A program made the position numbers and the translations under genes. The notes below the pieces were generated by a model that saw only the letters and a list, made by a program, of their open reading frames with translations, had not been told where the DNA came from and made no database searches. From Paractinoplanes polyasparticus (GTDB lineage Bacteria; Actinomycetota; Actinomycetes; Mycobacteriales; Micromonosporaceae), in the NCBI RefSeq assembly GCF_019710575.1, contig NZ_JAHWFK010000030.1, forward strand, positions 62,001-126,000: a DNA stretch of 64,000 nt. Direction: 5' to 3'. Shown piece after piece: positions 1-7,699 of this stretch. Numbering within the stretch: the stretch's first letter is position 1; the number at the start of each line of letters is the position of its first letter.

Positions 1-184
1 CGGTTCCGAAGCGGTGCTTCTGGCGGGTCAACTGGTTGCCTCGATCTAGCCTCGGTGCCACGTGGCTGCTTGGTACCATGCAGAATGCTAGGTAGCAAGA
101 CTCAGGGACCCCGGCGCGATCGCCGTCGGTCGCTCTGGATAACCTCTTCTGGCTAAGTCTCTCGAATGAATACGGTGGTTACCG

Positions 185-448
185 GTGAATAGTGAATTCC
201 CGCAGGCCGACGGCAGCACTCTCCAGTCGCACGGAGAGTCGTCTCTTGGGGCTTTGACGGCTGTAGCAAATCGGTGCACAAGTGGCAATTGTCCCACGGT
301 GTACGCGGCATCCGGAGCCGAGGGCACCATCGTGGTACAGGGTTACTCGCTGTCAACCGAAGACGCCGGCGTCAACGTACCGGCCGGTGAGGCGCTGGTC
401 AGAATTCCGGTGGACCTGCTGCTTGAGGCAGCCCGTAATCTTTCCTGA
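185..448 (+). CDS. Small protein of the XRE/DUF5753-regulator partner type
   Basis: This 87-residue protein begins with GTG. Its centre has a Cys-x4-Cys-Pro-Thr-Val-Tyr segment, followed by a VVQGYSL strand and a DAGVNVPAGEALVRIP segment. I recognise that pattern from small proteins that sit beside XRE/DUF5753 regulators in actinomycetes. It lies 36 bp upstream of such a regulator on the same strand, so the two are probably co-transcribed. Its function is unknown; by analogy with neighbouring small partners such as DUF397 proteins, it could act with the regulator, but nothing in the sequence proves this. There are no membrane segments or signal peptide. The 184 bases before it hold no gene I can support. 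Confidence 0.72.
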   Translation: MNSEFPQADGSTLQSHGESSLGALTAVANRCTSGNCPTVYAASGAEGTIVVQGYSLSTEDAGVNVPAGEALVRIPVDLLLEAARNLS

Positions 449-484
449 ACTCACCAACGGCCACGTTAGAGCGGGGGTGCTGGA

Positions 485-1375
485 ATGGCTGCGACATCTG
501 GCGCCCCTCGTGGCGACGCCGAGCCGGTAGGCGTCGTTCTGTCGCGGATGCGCCGCGCGAAGCGGCTGACGGGTGCCCGGCTCGCTGCGATGGTGGGCAT
601 GAGCCAACCCAAGATCTCGCGCATCGAACGCGGCAAGGGCCTCCTCGATCCGGAAGATGTGGGCGCCATCGCGCGTGCTCTGGGGGCGGATGAGAGCCTG
701 ACTCGGGACCTCATGGACCGTGCTGAACGGTCACAGGACCGGATGACTGACTGGCGCCCGGCCTCGGTCGGCCTCGCCGCCCAGCAGAAGACTTTGCAGG
801 ACTGGGAATTCGCTGCGACGTCGATTCGGGCGTTCGAGCCGGCGTTGATCCCGGGACCTTTGCAGACGAGCGGTTACGCGAAACTAGTTCTGCAAACCAT
901 GCGTCGCATCGCCCCCATGACGGCTTCTGATCTCACTGAGTCGGGTCTGCTGGCCGCCGTGACGGCGCGCGTGAGCAGACAAGAGGTGCTGGGAGACCCG
1001 TCGAAGACGTTCCAATTCGTCCTCGGCGAGGCCACTCTGAAACGCAGGCTCTTCCCTCCGCTCGAGATGATGGCTCAGATCGCCCACTTGCGAGAAGTGG
1101 TCACACAGACCGAGAACTTGCGCGTGACGGTGATCCCGGACGAAGCGCTGATCCAAGTCCCGCTGCTGCACGGGTTCTTTCTGTACGACGACGATTTGGT
1201 GATCGTCGACCTGTACAACACGGGACTGATCTCGCGGAGTCAGAAAGACGTGGAAAGCTACCGCCGGATCTTCGATGCGCTGGAGAAGCAGTCGACAGAT
1301 GTAGTGCCGCTGCTCGACGAGTATGAGGAGAACTACTTCCGGCTCCTCCAAGACCGGCAGAGGCACCCCCGATGA
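485..1375 (+). CDS. XRE-family transcriptional regulator with DUF5753 domain
   Basis: This is a cytoplasmic DNA-binding regulator of 296 residues, the usual length for the family. An N-terminal helix-turn-helix spans roughly residues 17-60 (SRMRRAKRLTGARLAAMVGM, then SQPKISRIERGKG). The remaining 190 or so residues match the DUF5753 ligand or partner domain, including the YEENYFRLLQDR end. Such regulators are abundant in Streptomyces and Micromonosporaceae, usually paired with a small protein, as here. The ATG at 485 fits the start of the homologous region. Its targets are unknown. It ends 34 bp from the convergent bioD stop codon. Confidence 0.9.
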   Translation: MAATSGAPRGDAEPVGVVLSRMRRAKRLTGARLAAMVGMSQPKISRIERGKGLLDPEDVGAIARALGADESLTRDLMDRAERSQDRMTDWRPASVGLAAQQKTLQDWEFAATSIRAFEPALIPGPLQTSGYAKLVLQTMRRIAPMTASDLTESGLLAAVTARVSRQEVLGDPSKTFQFVLGEATLKRRLFPPLEMMAQIAHLREVVTQTENLRVTVIPDEALIQVPLLHGFFLYDDDLVIVDLYNTGLISRSQKDVESYRRIFDALEKQSTDVVPLLDEYEENYFRLLQDRQRHPR

Positions 1376-1409
1376 GCATCGGGCGCTGATTCGACCGAGC
1401 GGAGGGCGG

Positions 1410-2987
1410 TCAGTGGTGGCCCTCGCCGAACTCTTCGGCCCAGACACGCCAGTTGTCGAGAACGCCGTACAGCGAGGGAGTCAGCCAGCCCGGGGCTGAG
1501 CGGCGGAAGACGCCGGGGTCCATGTCGCCCGCGCCCGACGGAAGGGCGCCGATCAGGTGGGGGACCAGCTCGCTCAGGTTGGCCCAGTGGACCAGCTCGG
1601 GGTCGTGGGGCCAGGCGCCGATGACGACGCCGGCCGGCACGCCTCGGCGGGCCAGGGCCTCCAAGGTGAGCGCGGTGTGGTTGAGGGTGCCCAAGCCGGC
1701 CCGGGCCACCACGATCGTGCTGACGCCCAGGGTGGTGGCCAGGTCGGCGACCGTCCACGATTCGCCCGAGGGGCGGACGCCCATCGGGACCAGCAGGCCG
1801 CCGGCCCCTTCGACCAGAACCAGGTCGTGCTTGTCGGCCTCGGCCCGGATGGCGTCGACCACCTCGTAGAGCTCGAGCGGCGGCAGGGAGGCCACGGTGG
1901 CGGCGGTCAACGGCGCCAGCGGGTCGGGGTATTCGGCGAGCGTGCGTGTGGTGTCGGGCGCGGCCAGGCGGGTGATGACCTCGATGTCGGTCGGTTCGCC
2001 GGTGGCGATGCCGGTCTGACCGGGCTTGACGACCGCGACGCGAAGGCCCGCCGCCTGGGCCGCGGCGGCCACGGCAGCGGTGACGATGGTCTTGCCGACC
2101 TCGGTGTCGGTGCCCGTCACCACGACGATCCCGCGCCACTCGCCGGCCTCGGGGCGCCGCGGGGCCGGTTGGGCCTGCGCGGACAGCTCGGCTGAGACCT
2201 CCGCGCTGATCGACTCGGCACTCGGCAGATCGTCGAGCCCCAGGCCCGTGCCGCCGGGAGCGGGCGAGACCGGCCTCGGCGCTTCCGGCACCGGGTGGCC
2301 GGGGGCGGGAGAAACAGGCACCGGCGAATCCGGCACCGGGTGGCCGGGCGCCGGAGAAACAGGCACCGGCGAATCCGGCTGGGGATGCTCGGGTGTCGGA
2401 GTGGCCGGCGCGAGCGGCGTCGGCGAGGCCGGCGCGACACCCGGCGGAGCCTCGACCGGAGGGATCTGCTCGGGCTCGACAGGGGGCGCTGTGGCGGCGG
2501 GACCGTCGGCGCGAGCGGTGGCGTCGCCCGTGGCGGTGACAGCGGCCGATTCGATTGCGGCAATGGTGGCGGCTGTGGGGTCGTTGGGTGCGGGCGCGAC
2601 TGTGGCCGGGGCAGCGCTGGACACGGCCAAGGGACGTGGCGGGTTGGAAGCGTCGCCACCCTCAGCTGCGGCGAGGGCGCGGTGGGGTGGGTCGGTGTCG
2701 AGCTCGCCGCCGGAGCGCTGGGCGGAGTGGGCGCCGGCATTGCCGTGGGCGGGGCGGCTGCTCTGGGCGCCGGCGTCGCCGAGGGCGGGCTCGGCGGGCA
2801 GGAGTGCGGGCTCGGCCGGTGTCGGCAGCGAATCCAAGCCGATCGGGGTGAGGATCGTCTCGGCGTCGGGAGCGGTGGGCGTGAAGGATCCGGATCCGGC
2901 CCTGAAGACGGCTGTTGCCCGGGGGAGACGAGCCAGGATCTCGTGGAGGTCGGGGGAGGCCGCTTCTCGGCGGGTGGGGCGGGTCAC
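1410..2987 (-). CDS. bioD: Dethiobiotin synthetase with long Pro/Ala-rich N-terminal extension
   Basis: The C-terminal 235 or so residues are a complete dethiobiotin synthetase: ATP-dependent closure of the ureido ring of 7,8-diaminopelargonate, the penultimate biotin step. The P-loop GTDTEVGKT begins near residue 292, followed by VVKPGQTG and VEGAGGLLVP. The start is inferred as GTG at 2987, overlapping the bioF stop (GTGA), which gives 525 residues against about 230 in the family. The extra 280 residues are low-complexity Pro/Ala/Thr/Glu-rich, with three 15-residue repeats of the PVSPAPGHPVPDSPV type (DNA 2251-2385). The extension could be a natural disordered tail, or translation could start internally. 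The BioD identity is secure; the N-terminus is not. Confidence 0.85.
   Translation of the reverse strand: MTRPTRREAASPDLHEILARLPRATAVFRAGSGSFTPTAPDAETILTPIGLDSLPTPAEPALLPAEPALGDAGAQSSRPAHGNAGAHSAQRSGGELDTDPPHRALAAAEGGDASNPPRPLAVSSAAPATVAPAPNDPTAATIAAIESAAVTATGDATARADGPAATAPPVEPEQIPPVEAPPGVAPASPTPLAPATPTPEHPQPDSPVPVSPAPGHPVPDSPVPVSPAPGHPVPEAPRPVSPAPGGTGLGLDDLPSAESISAEVSAELSAQAQPAPRRPEAGEWRGIVVVTGTDTEVGKTIVTAAVAAAAQAAGLRVAVVKPGQTGIATGEPTDIEVITRLAAPDTTRTLAEYPDPLAPLTAATVASLPPLELYEVVDAIRAEADKHDLVLVEGAGGLLVPMGVRPSGESWTVADLATTLGVSTIVVARAGLGTLNHTALTLEALARRGVPAGVVIGAWPHDPELVHWANLSELVPHLIGALPSGAGDMDPGVFRRSAPGWLTPSLYGVLDNWRVWAEEFGEGHH
2251..2385. repeat. Three 45-bp tandem repeats in the bioD 5' region
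   Basis: Units are at 2251-2295, 2296-2340 and 2341-2385. The last two are nearly identical; the first is more diverged. The 45-bp period preserves reading frame and encodes the repeated Pro-Val-Ser-Pro-Ala-Pro-Gly-His motif in the BioD N-terminal extension. Confidence 0.85.
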
Positions 2988-4153
2988 GGGGCGCACTCCA
3001 CGATGACATCCAGGGCGTGGGCGAAGTCGGGCTCGGAGATTCCCGCGTTGATGGTCAGGCGCAGGCGGGAGCTGCCGTCGGGGGTGGACGGCGGGCGGAA
3101 GCAACCCACCGCCACGCCGCGGTCGCGGCAGTCGTCGGCCCAGGCCAAGGCCGCCTCCGGGCCGGGAGCCAGCACCGACAGCACGCCGGCAGGGGGAACG
3201 GGAACCTCCAAGCCGGCGCCCGGGGCGGGCAGGCAGACTTTCAGGCCGGCGGCGCTGAGGCGGGCGACCGTCAGTTCGGCGCGGGCCCGCAGCAGGGCTC
3301 GGCGGTCGTCGGCGGCGCGGGCGATGCGCAACGCCTCGTGGACGCCGGCGGCGACGGCCGGTGGGAGCGCGGTGTCGTAGATGAAGGTGCGGCCGGTGTC
3401 GATCAGGTGGCGGCGGAATGCGGCGGGGCCGGCGACCACGCCGCCGGCGGCGCCCAGTGATTTCGACAGGGTGGCGGTGACGATCACGTCGTCCAGGCCG
3501 GACAGGCCGGCTGCGGCCACGCCGCCGGCGCCGGACGGGCCGAGCAGGCCCAGCGCGTGGGCGTCGTCGACCAGGAGCAGGGCGCCGCGGGCGTTCGTCA
3601 CCTCGTGGAGGGATGCCAACGGGGCCAGGTCGCCGTCGACGGAGAACACCGACTCGGTGACGACCAGGGCACGGTCGGGGCGGTGGGTGTCGAGGATCTG
3701 GGCCACGGCGGCCGGCGAGTTGTGCGGGGCGACCACCGTGCGTACGCCGGAGATCTTGCAGCCGTCGATCAGGGAGGCGTGGTTGTAGGCGTCGGAGACG
3801 ATCAGGTCGCACACGCTGGTGAGGCTGCGCACAGCGGCCAGGTTGGCCAGGTAGCCCGACGAGAAGACGAGCGCCGACGCCGACCCGAGCCAGGAGACCA
3901 GTTCCGCCTCGAGTTCCGCGTGGACCAGCGCCGATCCGCGCACCAGGCGCGAACCGGTGGCGCCCAGGCCGTACGCCGCAAGGGTTTTCGCCGCGGCCCC
4001 GATCACCGCGGGATGGGTGGCCAGGCCGAGATAGTCGTTGCCGGCCAGATCGACGACGGAGTCGCCGGCCGGCCGGGGCCGCAGCCGACGCGTCAGCCCC
4101 GCCTTGGACCGGCTTGCGGCCAGGCCTTCCAGAGCCTCCAACCAGCCCGCCAA
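2984..4153 (-). CDS. bioF: 8-amino-7-oxononanoate synthase (KAPA synthase)
   Basis: This PLP-dependent enzyme condenses pimeloyl-CoA or pimeloyl-ACP with alanine, the first committed step of biotin ring assembly. The motifs are typical of the alpha-oxoamine synthase family: DLAGNDYLGLATHP near the N-terminus, GSRLVRG, SDAYNHASL, VDDAHALG, and the PLP lysine in TATLSKSLG. I prefer the TTG at 4153 because it follows GGAGGG at 5-7 bp spacing and gives LAGWLEALEG, the normal family start; that makes 389 residues. An in-frame GTG at 4204 would add 17 residues without a clear ribosome site. The stop overlaps the start of bioD, and bioB diverges 132 bp upstream. Confidence 0.9.
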   Translation of the reverse strand: MAGWLEALEGLAASRSKAGLTRRLRPRPAGDSVVDLAGNDYLGLATHPAVIGAAAKTLAAYGLGATGSRLVRGSALVHAELEAELVSWLGSASALVFSSGYLANLAAVRSLTSVCDLIVSDAYNHASLIDGCKISGVRTVVAPHNSPAAVAQILDTHRPDRALVVTESVFSVDGDLAPLASLHEVTNARGALLLVDDAHALGLLGPSGAGGVAAAGLSGLDDVIVTATLSKSLGAAGGVVAGPAAFRRHLIDTGRTFIYDTALPPAVAAGVHEALRIARAADDRRALLRARAELTVARLSAAGLKVCLPAPGAGLEVPVPPAGVLSVLAPGPEAALAWADDCRDRGVAVGCFRPPSTPDGSSRLRLTINAGISEPDFAHALDVIVECAP

Positions 4154-4285
4154 GACAACCCTCCAACACCCTTCCGGGCGATCGCGAGACTGGGAAACTA
4201 CCACCCACCACCGACAGCTTCGCCGCCGCGGAAGCTCCCCCCGCCCACCGCCCTCGAACGGCTCGAAGCTTGTTACGGTACGGGC

Positions 4286-5281
4286 ATGTCAGAGATCCTC
4301 GACCGGGCCACAGCCCAGGTGCTCAACGACGGTATCGGCCTCGACGAGGCGCAGATCCTCGAGGTGCTGCGGTCGCCGGACGACGATCTTCCCGCGCTGC
4401 TCCAGCTCGCCCACGACGTGCGCATGAAGTGGTGCGGCCCCGAGGTCGAGGTCGAGGGCATCGTCTCGCTGAAGACCGGCGGCTGCCCCGAGGACTGCCA
4501 CTTCTGCTCCCAGTCGGGCCTGTTCGCGTCGCCGGTGCGCTCGGTCTGGCTCGACATCCCCTCGCTGGTCGAGGCGGCTAAGCAGACCGCGGCGACCGGG
4601 GCGACCGAGTTCTGCATCGTGGCCGCCGTGCGCGGGCCCGACCAGCGCCTGATGGACCAGATGCGCGAGGGCGTCAAGGCGATCCGGGCCGAGGTCGACA
4701 TCCAGGTCGCGGCCAGCCTCGGCATGCTCAGCCAGGAACAGGTCGACGACCTGGTCGAGATGGGCGTGCACCGCTACAACCACAACCTCGAGACCTGTCA
4801 GTCGCACTTCCCCAACGTGGTGACCACCCACACCTGGGAAGAGCGCTGGAGCACGCTCAAGATGGTGCGCGAGTCGGGCATGGAGGTCTGCTGCGGCGGC
4901 ATCCTGGGCCTGGGCGAGTCGTTGGCGCAGCGGGCCGAGTTCGCGGCCCAGCTGGCCCAGCTCGACCCGCACGAGGTGCCGATGAACTTCCTCAACCCCC
5001 GGCCGGGTACGCCGCTGGGCGATCAGCCGGTGGTCGAGGGCAAGGACGCGCTGCGCGCCATCGCCGCGTTCCGGCTCGCCATGCCGCGCACGATCCTGCG
5101 CTTCGCGGGCGGCCGCGAGATCACCCTGGGTGACCTGGGCACCCGCGACGGGCTGCTGGGCGGCATCAACGCGGTGATCGTGGGCAACTACCTGACGACG
5201 CTGGGCCGCCCGGCCACGGCCGACCTCGAGCTGCTGCAAGACCTGAAGATGCCGGTCAAGGCGCTCTCGGCGACCATCTGA
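4286..5281 (+). CDS. bioB: Biotin synthase (radical SAM)
   Basis: This radical SAM enzyme inserts sulfur into dethiobiotin to make biotin. The radical SAM cysteines are C67, C71 and C74 (GGCPEDCHFC), and YNHNLETC, ILGLGES and the NFLNPRPGTPL segment are all standard BioB motifs. The ATG at 4286 gives 331 residues, the normal length. It is transcribed divergently from bioF-bioD, so the intergenic region 4154-4285 should carry both promoters. It overlaps the next small gene by one base (TGATG), implying translational coupling. No bioA is present in the window. Confidence 0.96.
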   Translation: MSEILDRATAQVLNDGIGLDEAQILEVLRSPDDDLPALLQLAHDVRMKWCGPEVEVEGIVSLKTGGCPEDCHFCSQSGLFASPVRSVWLDIPSLVEAAKQTAATGATEFCIVAAVRGPDQRLMDQMREGVKAIRAEVDIQVAASLGMLSQEQVDDLVEMGVHRYNHNLETCQSHFPNVVTTHTWEERWSTLKMVRESGMEVCCGGILGLGESLAQRAEFAAQLAQLDPHEVPMNFLNPRPGTPLGDQPVVEGKDALRAIAAFRLAMPRTILRFAGGREITLGDLGTRDGLLGGINAVIVGNYLTTLGRPATADLELLQDLKMPVKALSATI

Positions 5282-5457
5282 TGTTCTGTGACCGATGCGG
5301 CGAACCGGCCGCGGAAGGCGCGCACAGCGCGTGCGCCGAAGCCCGGGCGCTCGAGCCGCCGCGCTTCTGCCCGGACTGTCGCCGGCGCATGAAGGTGCAG
5401 GTCGTGCCGACGGGTTGGAAAGCCACCTGCGTCGAGCACGGCACGCGTACGGCTTAG
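5281..5457 (+). CDS. bsaP: BsaP-like biotin synthase auxiliary protein (58 aa)
   Basis: This tiny Cys-rich protein starts with ATG at 5281, sharing a base with the bioB stop. It has 58 residues and five cysteines placed C3, C6, C18, C30, C33, plus C50, in CDRCGE, RFCPDCRRR and ATCVEHG contexts. These fit metal or Fe-S binding. Small proteins encoded directly after bioB in actinobacteria have been reported as biotin synthase auxiliary proteins (BsaP) needed for BioB activity in mycobacteria. Position, size and cysteine pattern support the same role here. The assignment rests on context and pattern rather than alignment. Confidence 0.8.
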   Translation: MFCDRCGEPAAEGAHSACAEARALEPPRFCPDCRRRMKVQVVPTGWKATCVEHGTRTA

Positions 5458-5471
5458 AAAGAACCCTTGGC

Positions 5472-5495
5472 GGCGGCGGCCCGGAGACCGCCGCC
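5472..5495. terminator. GC hairpin between convergent bsaP and acetyltransferase genes
   Basis: An 8-bp stem (GGCGGCGG at 5472-5479 with CCGCCGCC at 5488-5495) with an 8-base loop is followed on the plus strand by a pyrimidine-rich tract. It sits between the stop codons of two convergent genes, so it may act in both directions. Confidence 0.45.
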
Positions 5496-5509
5496 ACCTC
5501 TCTCACCCG

Positions 5510-6553
5510 TCACCCGAAGGCGGCAGGAGTCTCTTTGCCCGCGCGGTGGCCCGCGATCGGCAGGGTCACGCTGACCAGCGTGCCGTCACGGTCGGCCGCC
5601 CCGCCGCCGAGGCGGCGCAGCGTGCGCAGCATGGCCACGTTGTCGGCCGCGGTGTGCGCGATGAGGGCGGCGAAATTGCCCTGCTCGGCGTACGCGTAGA
5701 GGCGCCGCAACAGGGCGGTGCCGATGCCGCGGCGCTGCCAGTCGTCGTCGACCAGCATGGCGACCTCGCCCAGGTCGCCCTCGGCGAGCAGATTGCCCAT
5801 GGCCACCACGCGGTCGCCGGCCAGGGCCAGCAGGGTGCGTCCGTGGCCCGGCGGCTCGAGCAGCTGGACCAGCCGCGCGTCGGTGGGCGCACCGCTCAGG
5901 TAGCGCCGCTGCAGCGAGGCGGCCGAACTGCGGGCGTGCAGATCGCGTACGGCGTCGAGGTCGTCGATCGTGGCGGCGCGCAGCGTGAGCTCGGCGCCGT
6001 CGGGCAGCAGCAGCGTTGTCTGCCCTTCCTGCCGGCGCAGCATCGCGCCGGACAGCTCGACCAGGGCTTGCGCCCGCGCGTATTCGGCCGGGGTGAACGC
6101 CGGGGCCGCGCGCAGCACCTCGAACGAGCCGCCGGCCGGGTCGGCCAGGATCATCCGCGTGGCCTCGTAGCCGGGGCGCGCGAGCAGCGGATCGGGCCGC
6201 CAGCGCACCTCGGTCGCGTCGAGCAGGGCGACCAGCGCCTCGGCCAGCGTGTCGGACTCGTGGACCAGCCGGCCGGCCAGCGCGAGGGCCCGGGTCGGCT
6301 GGTCGACCAGGCCCTGCGCCTCGGCCCGGGCCACGAACGCGTCGCGGCCGCGGCCCTTGGCCACCGAGGCCAGCAGCTCGGACTCGGTCATCGTTTCGGG
6401 CGCGTCGACGAGGAAGTCGTCGACGGCGCCGGCCTCGGTCGTGTGCACCTGGACGGCGAGGATGTTCACCGACCGCAGGGCGAGGCTTGCGGTCAGAACG
6501 GAGAGGTATCCCGGTCGGTCGTCAACCGTTGCCCGGATCCGCCACAGCGCCAT
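5510..6553 (-). CDS. ACT-GNAT protein, probable amino-acid-regulated acetyltransferase
   Basis: This 347-residue protein has an N-terminal ACT-like domain (residues 1-75: RIRATVDDRPGYLSVLTASL, then DDFLVDAP) and a C-terminal GNAT acetyltransferase domain (about 185-335). The GNAT part has the acetyl-CoA motif WQRRGIGTALLRRL and the NVAMLRTLRRLG segment. Acetyltransferases with ACT-GNAT architecture that modify protein lysines under amino-acid control have been described in Micromonospora; the same is plausible here but unproven. The ATG at 6553 has AGGGG eight bases upstream; a GTG at 6562 abuts that site and is less likely. It lies 105 bp downstream of a second ACT-domain gene on the same strand. 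Confidence 0.82.
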   Translation of the reverse strand: MALWRIRATVDDRPGYLSVLTASLALRSVNILAVQVHTTEAGAVDDFLVDAPETMTESELLASVAKGRGRDAFVARAEAQGLVDQPTRALALAGRLVHESDTLAEALVALLDATEVRWRPDPLLARPGYEATRMILADPAGGSFEVLRAAPAFTPAEYARAQALVELSGAMLRRQEGQTTLLLPDGAELTLRAATIDDLDAVRDLHARSSAASLQRRYLSGAPTDARLVQLLEPPGHGRTLLALAGDRVVAMGNLLAEGDLGEVAMLVDDDWQRRGIGTALLRRLYAYAEQGNFAALIAHTAADNVAMLRTLRRLGGGAADRDGTLVSVTLPIAGHRAGKETPAAFG

Positions 6554-6658
6554 GGAGGGCACCCCTTTCGGCGAGTCACGTCAGCTTTACCGTCCCCAAT
6601 TCTCCTCCGCCGCTGTTAACCGGACATTGCTTGAGCTGGGATTTCCGCGAGAGTCGAG

Positions 6659-7366
6659 TCACAGCGCGGACGGCACGGCGACCGCGTCGAGCCGGTCGCC
6701 GAGGATCACGGCGGCCGCGCGGATCAGCTGTGCCACCCGGTCGACCTCGGTGACGTGGAAGGCGGCCGCGGGCAGGTCGTCGGCGTCGGAGCGGGCGACC
6801 ACCAGCACCAGGCCGGCCCGGCCGAACGGGGCGATCGCGAAACGGGTGCCGTCGGCGCCGGTCAGCGGCCGGGCCCGCAGCGGGGTGATCTCGGGCAGCT
6901 GCAGGGGGCCGGGGGCACGCCAGCTCGCGTAGGCCACGGTCGGATCGGAGGGCAGCGTGCGGGGAGCGTCGGCCCGCGCGGCCCAGTCGGCCGGCACGGT
7001 CGCGGCGGCTGCCCAGTCGGCGGCGAGCAGCCCGGGCACGGCGTCGACCAGCGTGGCCAGGCCGTCGGCCGGGTTGGCAGCCACCTGGGCCAGCAGCTCG
7101 GCGTCGTGGCCGCCGGAGACGGGGGCGCCGATCGCCTTCCAGACGCCGTCCACCTGCACGCCGGGGATGGCGGCGAGACCGGCCAGCAGCCGTTCGACGC
7201 GGGAGGCGCCCGGCCACACGACGGTGAAATCGTCGACGGCGCGGCCGCCCAGGCGTTCCAGCACGACCACCTGCACGATGTCGGCCCCGGCGACGCCCAG
7301 CGTGCGAGCCACCTGACCGAGGGCGCCGGGGCGATCGGGCAGAGTGACTCGGACCCGCAGCAACAT
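6659..7366 (-). CDS. ACT-domain protein
   Basis: This protein has 235 residues. The N-terminus (LLRVRVTLPDRPGALGQVAR, then TLGVAGADIVQVVVLER) is a clear ACT domain, the small-molecule-binding fold often used to sense amino acids. The rest shows a weakly conserved Ala-rich region and a GAF-like terminal stretch (RFAIAPFGRAGLVLVVARSD) without catalytic motifs that I recognise. The ATG at 7366 directly follows GGGAGGAGTTGC, a strong ribosome site. It precedes the ACT-GNAT gene on the same strand, suggesting a regulator-plus-enzyme pair; its actual function is unknown. Confidence 0.75.
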   Translation of the reverse strand: MLLRVRVTLPDRPGALGQVARTLGVAGADIVQVVVLERLGGRAVDDFTVVWPGASRVERLLAGLAAIPGVQVDGVWKAIGAPVSGGHDAELLAQVAANPADGLATLVDAVPGLLAADWAAAATVPADWAARADAPRTLPSDPTVAYASWRAPGPLQLPEITPLRARPLTGADGTRFAIAPFGRAGLVLVVARSDADDLPAAAFHVTEVDRVAQLIRAAAVILGDRLDAVAVPSAL

Positions 7367-7579
7367 GCAACTCCTCCCGCCTGTGAGGGGCACAGCGAGG
7401 CTGTCCCCTGAGGCGTACAGCCTGCCAATTCGGCGTTTCGCCCCGGTTGCGGCGCCGTGTCCGGCACATCATGTGATTCGGCTATGCCGAGGGTCACACC
7501 AGGTCACCGGGCATTTGTACCCGCCGTTCGTACCGTTCATGTCACCTGACCGGGGCACGACGGGCGGTAGGGTCGACGG

Positions 7580-7699
7580 GTGATCTGCAAGGCCTGCCAG
7601 GAGCGACGGCACGACGACTGCCGCGGCGGTTCGTGGTGCGACTGCCAGCATCGCGCGAGCAAGCCGACCCCGCCGGTGACCGGGCCGCCGGGCCCGTGA
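7580..7699 (+). CDS. Cys/His-rich mini-protein (39 aa)
   Basis: A GTG at 7580 opens a 39-codon frame with ICKACQERRHDDC and WCDCQH, giving Cys-x2-Cys, Cys-x5-Cys-x-Cys and nearby His residues. That is compatible with a small zinc-binding knuckle. Its stop overlaps the preferred GTG start of the following reductase (GTGA), so the two are probably translationally coupled. I recall similar small proteins beside this reductase in actinomycetes, but I cannot name a function. Confidence 0.6.
   Translation: MICKACQERRHDDCRGGSWCDCQHRASKPTPPVTGPPGP

Noticed and set aside
1410..4211. 933-codon single protein over bioD and bioF
   Set aside because: The upstream half overlaps bioF in another frame and is Arg/Gly/Pro-rich. 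The real bioD start is most likely the GTG overlapping the bioF stop.
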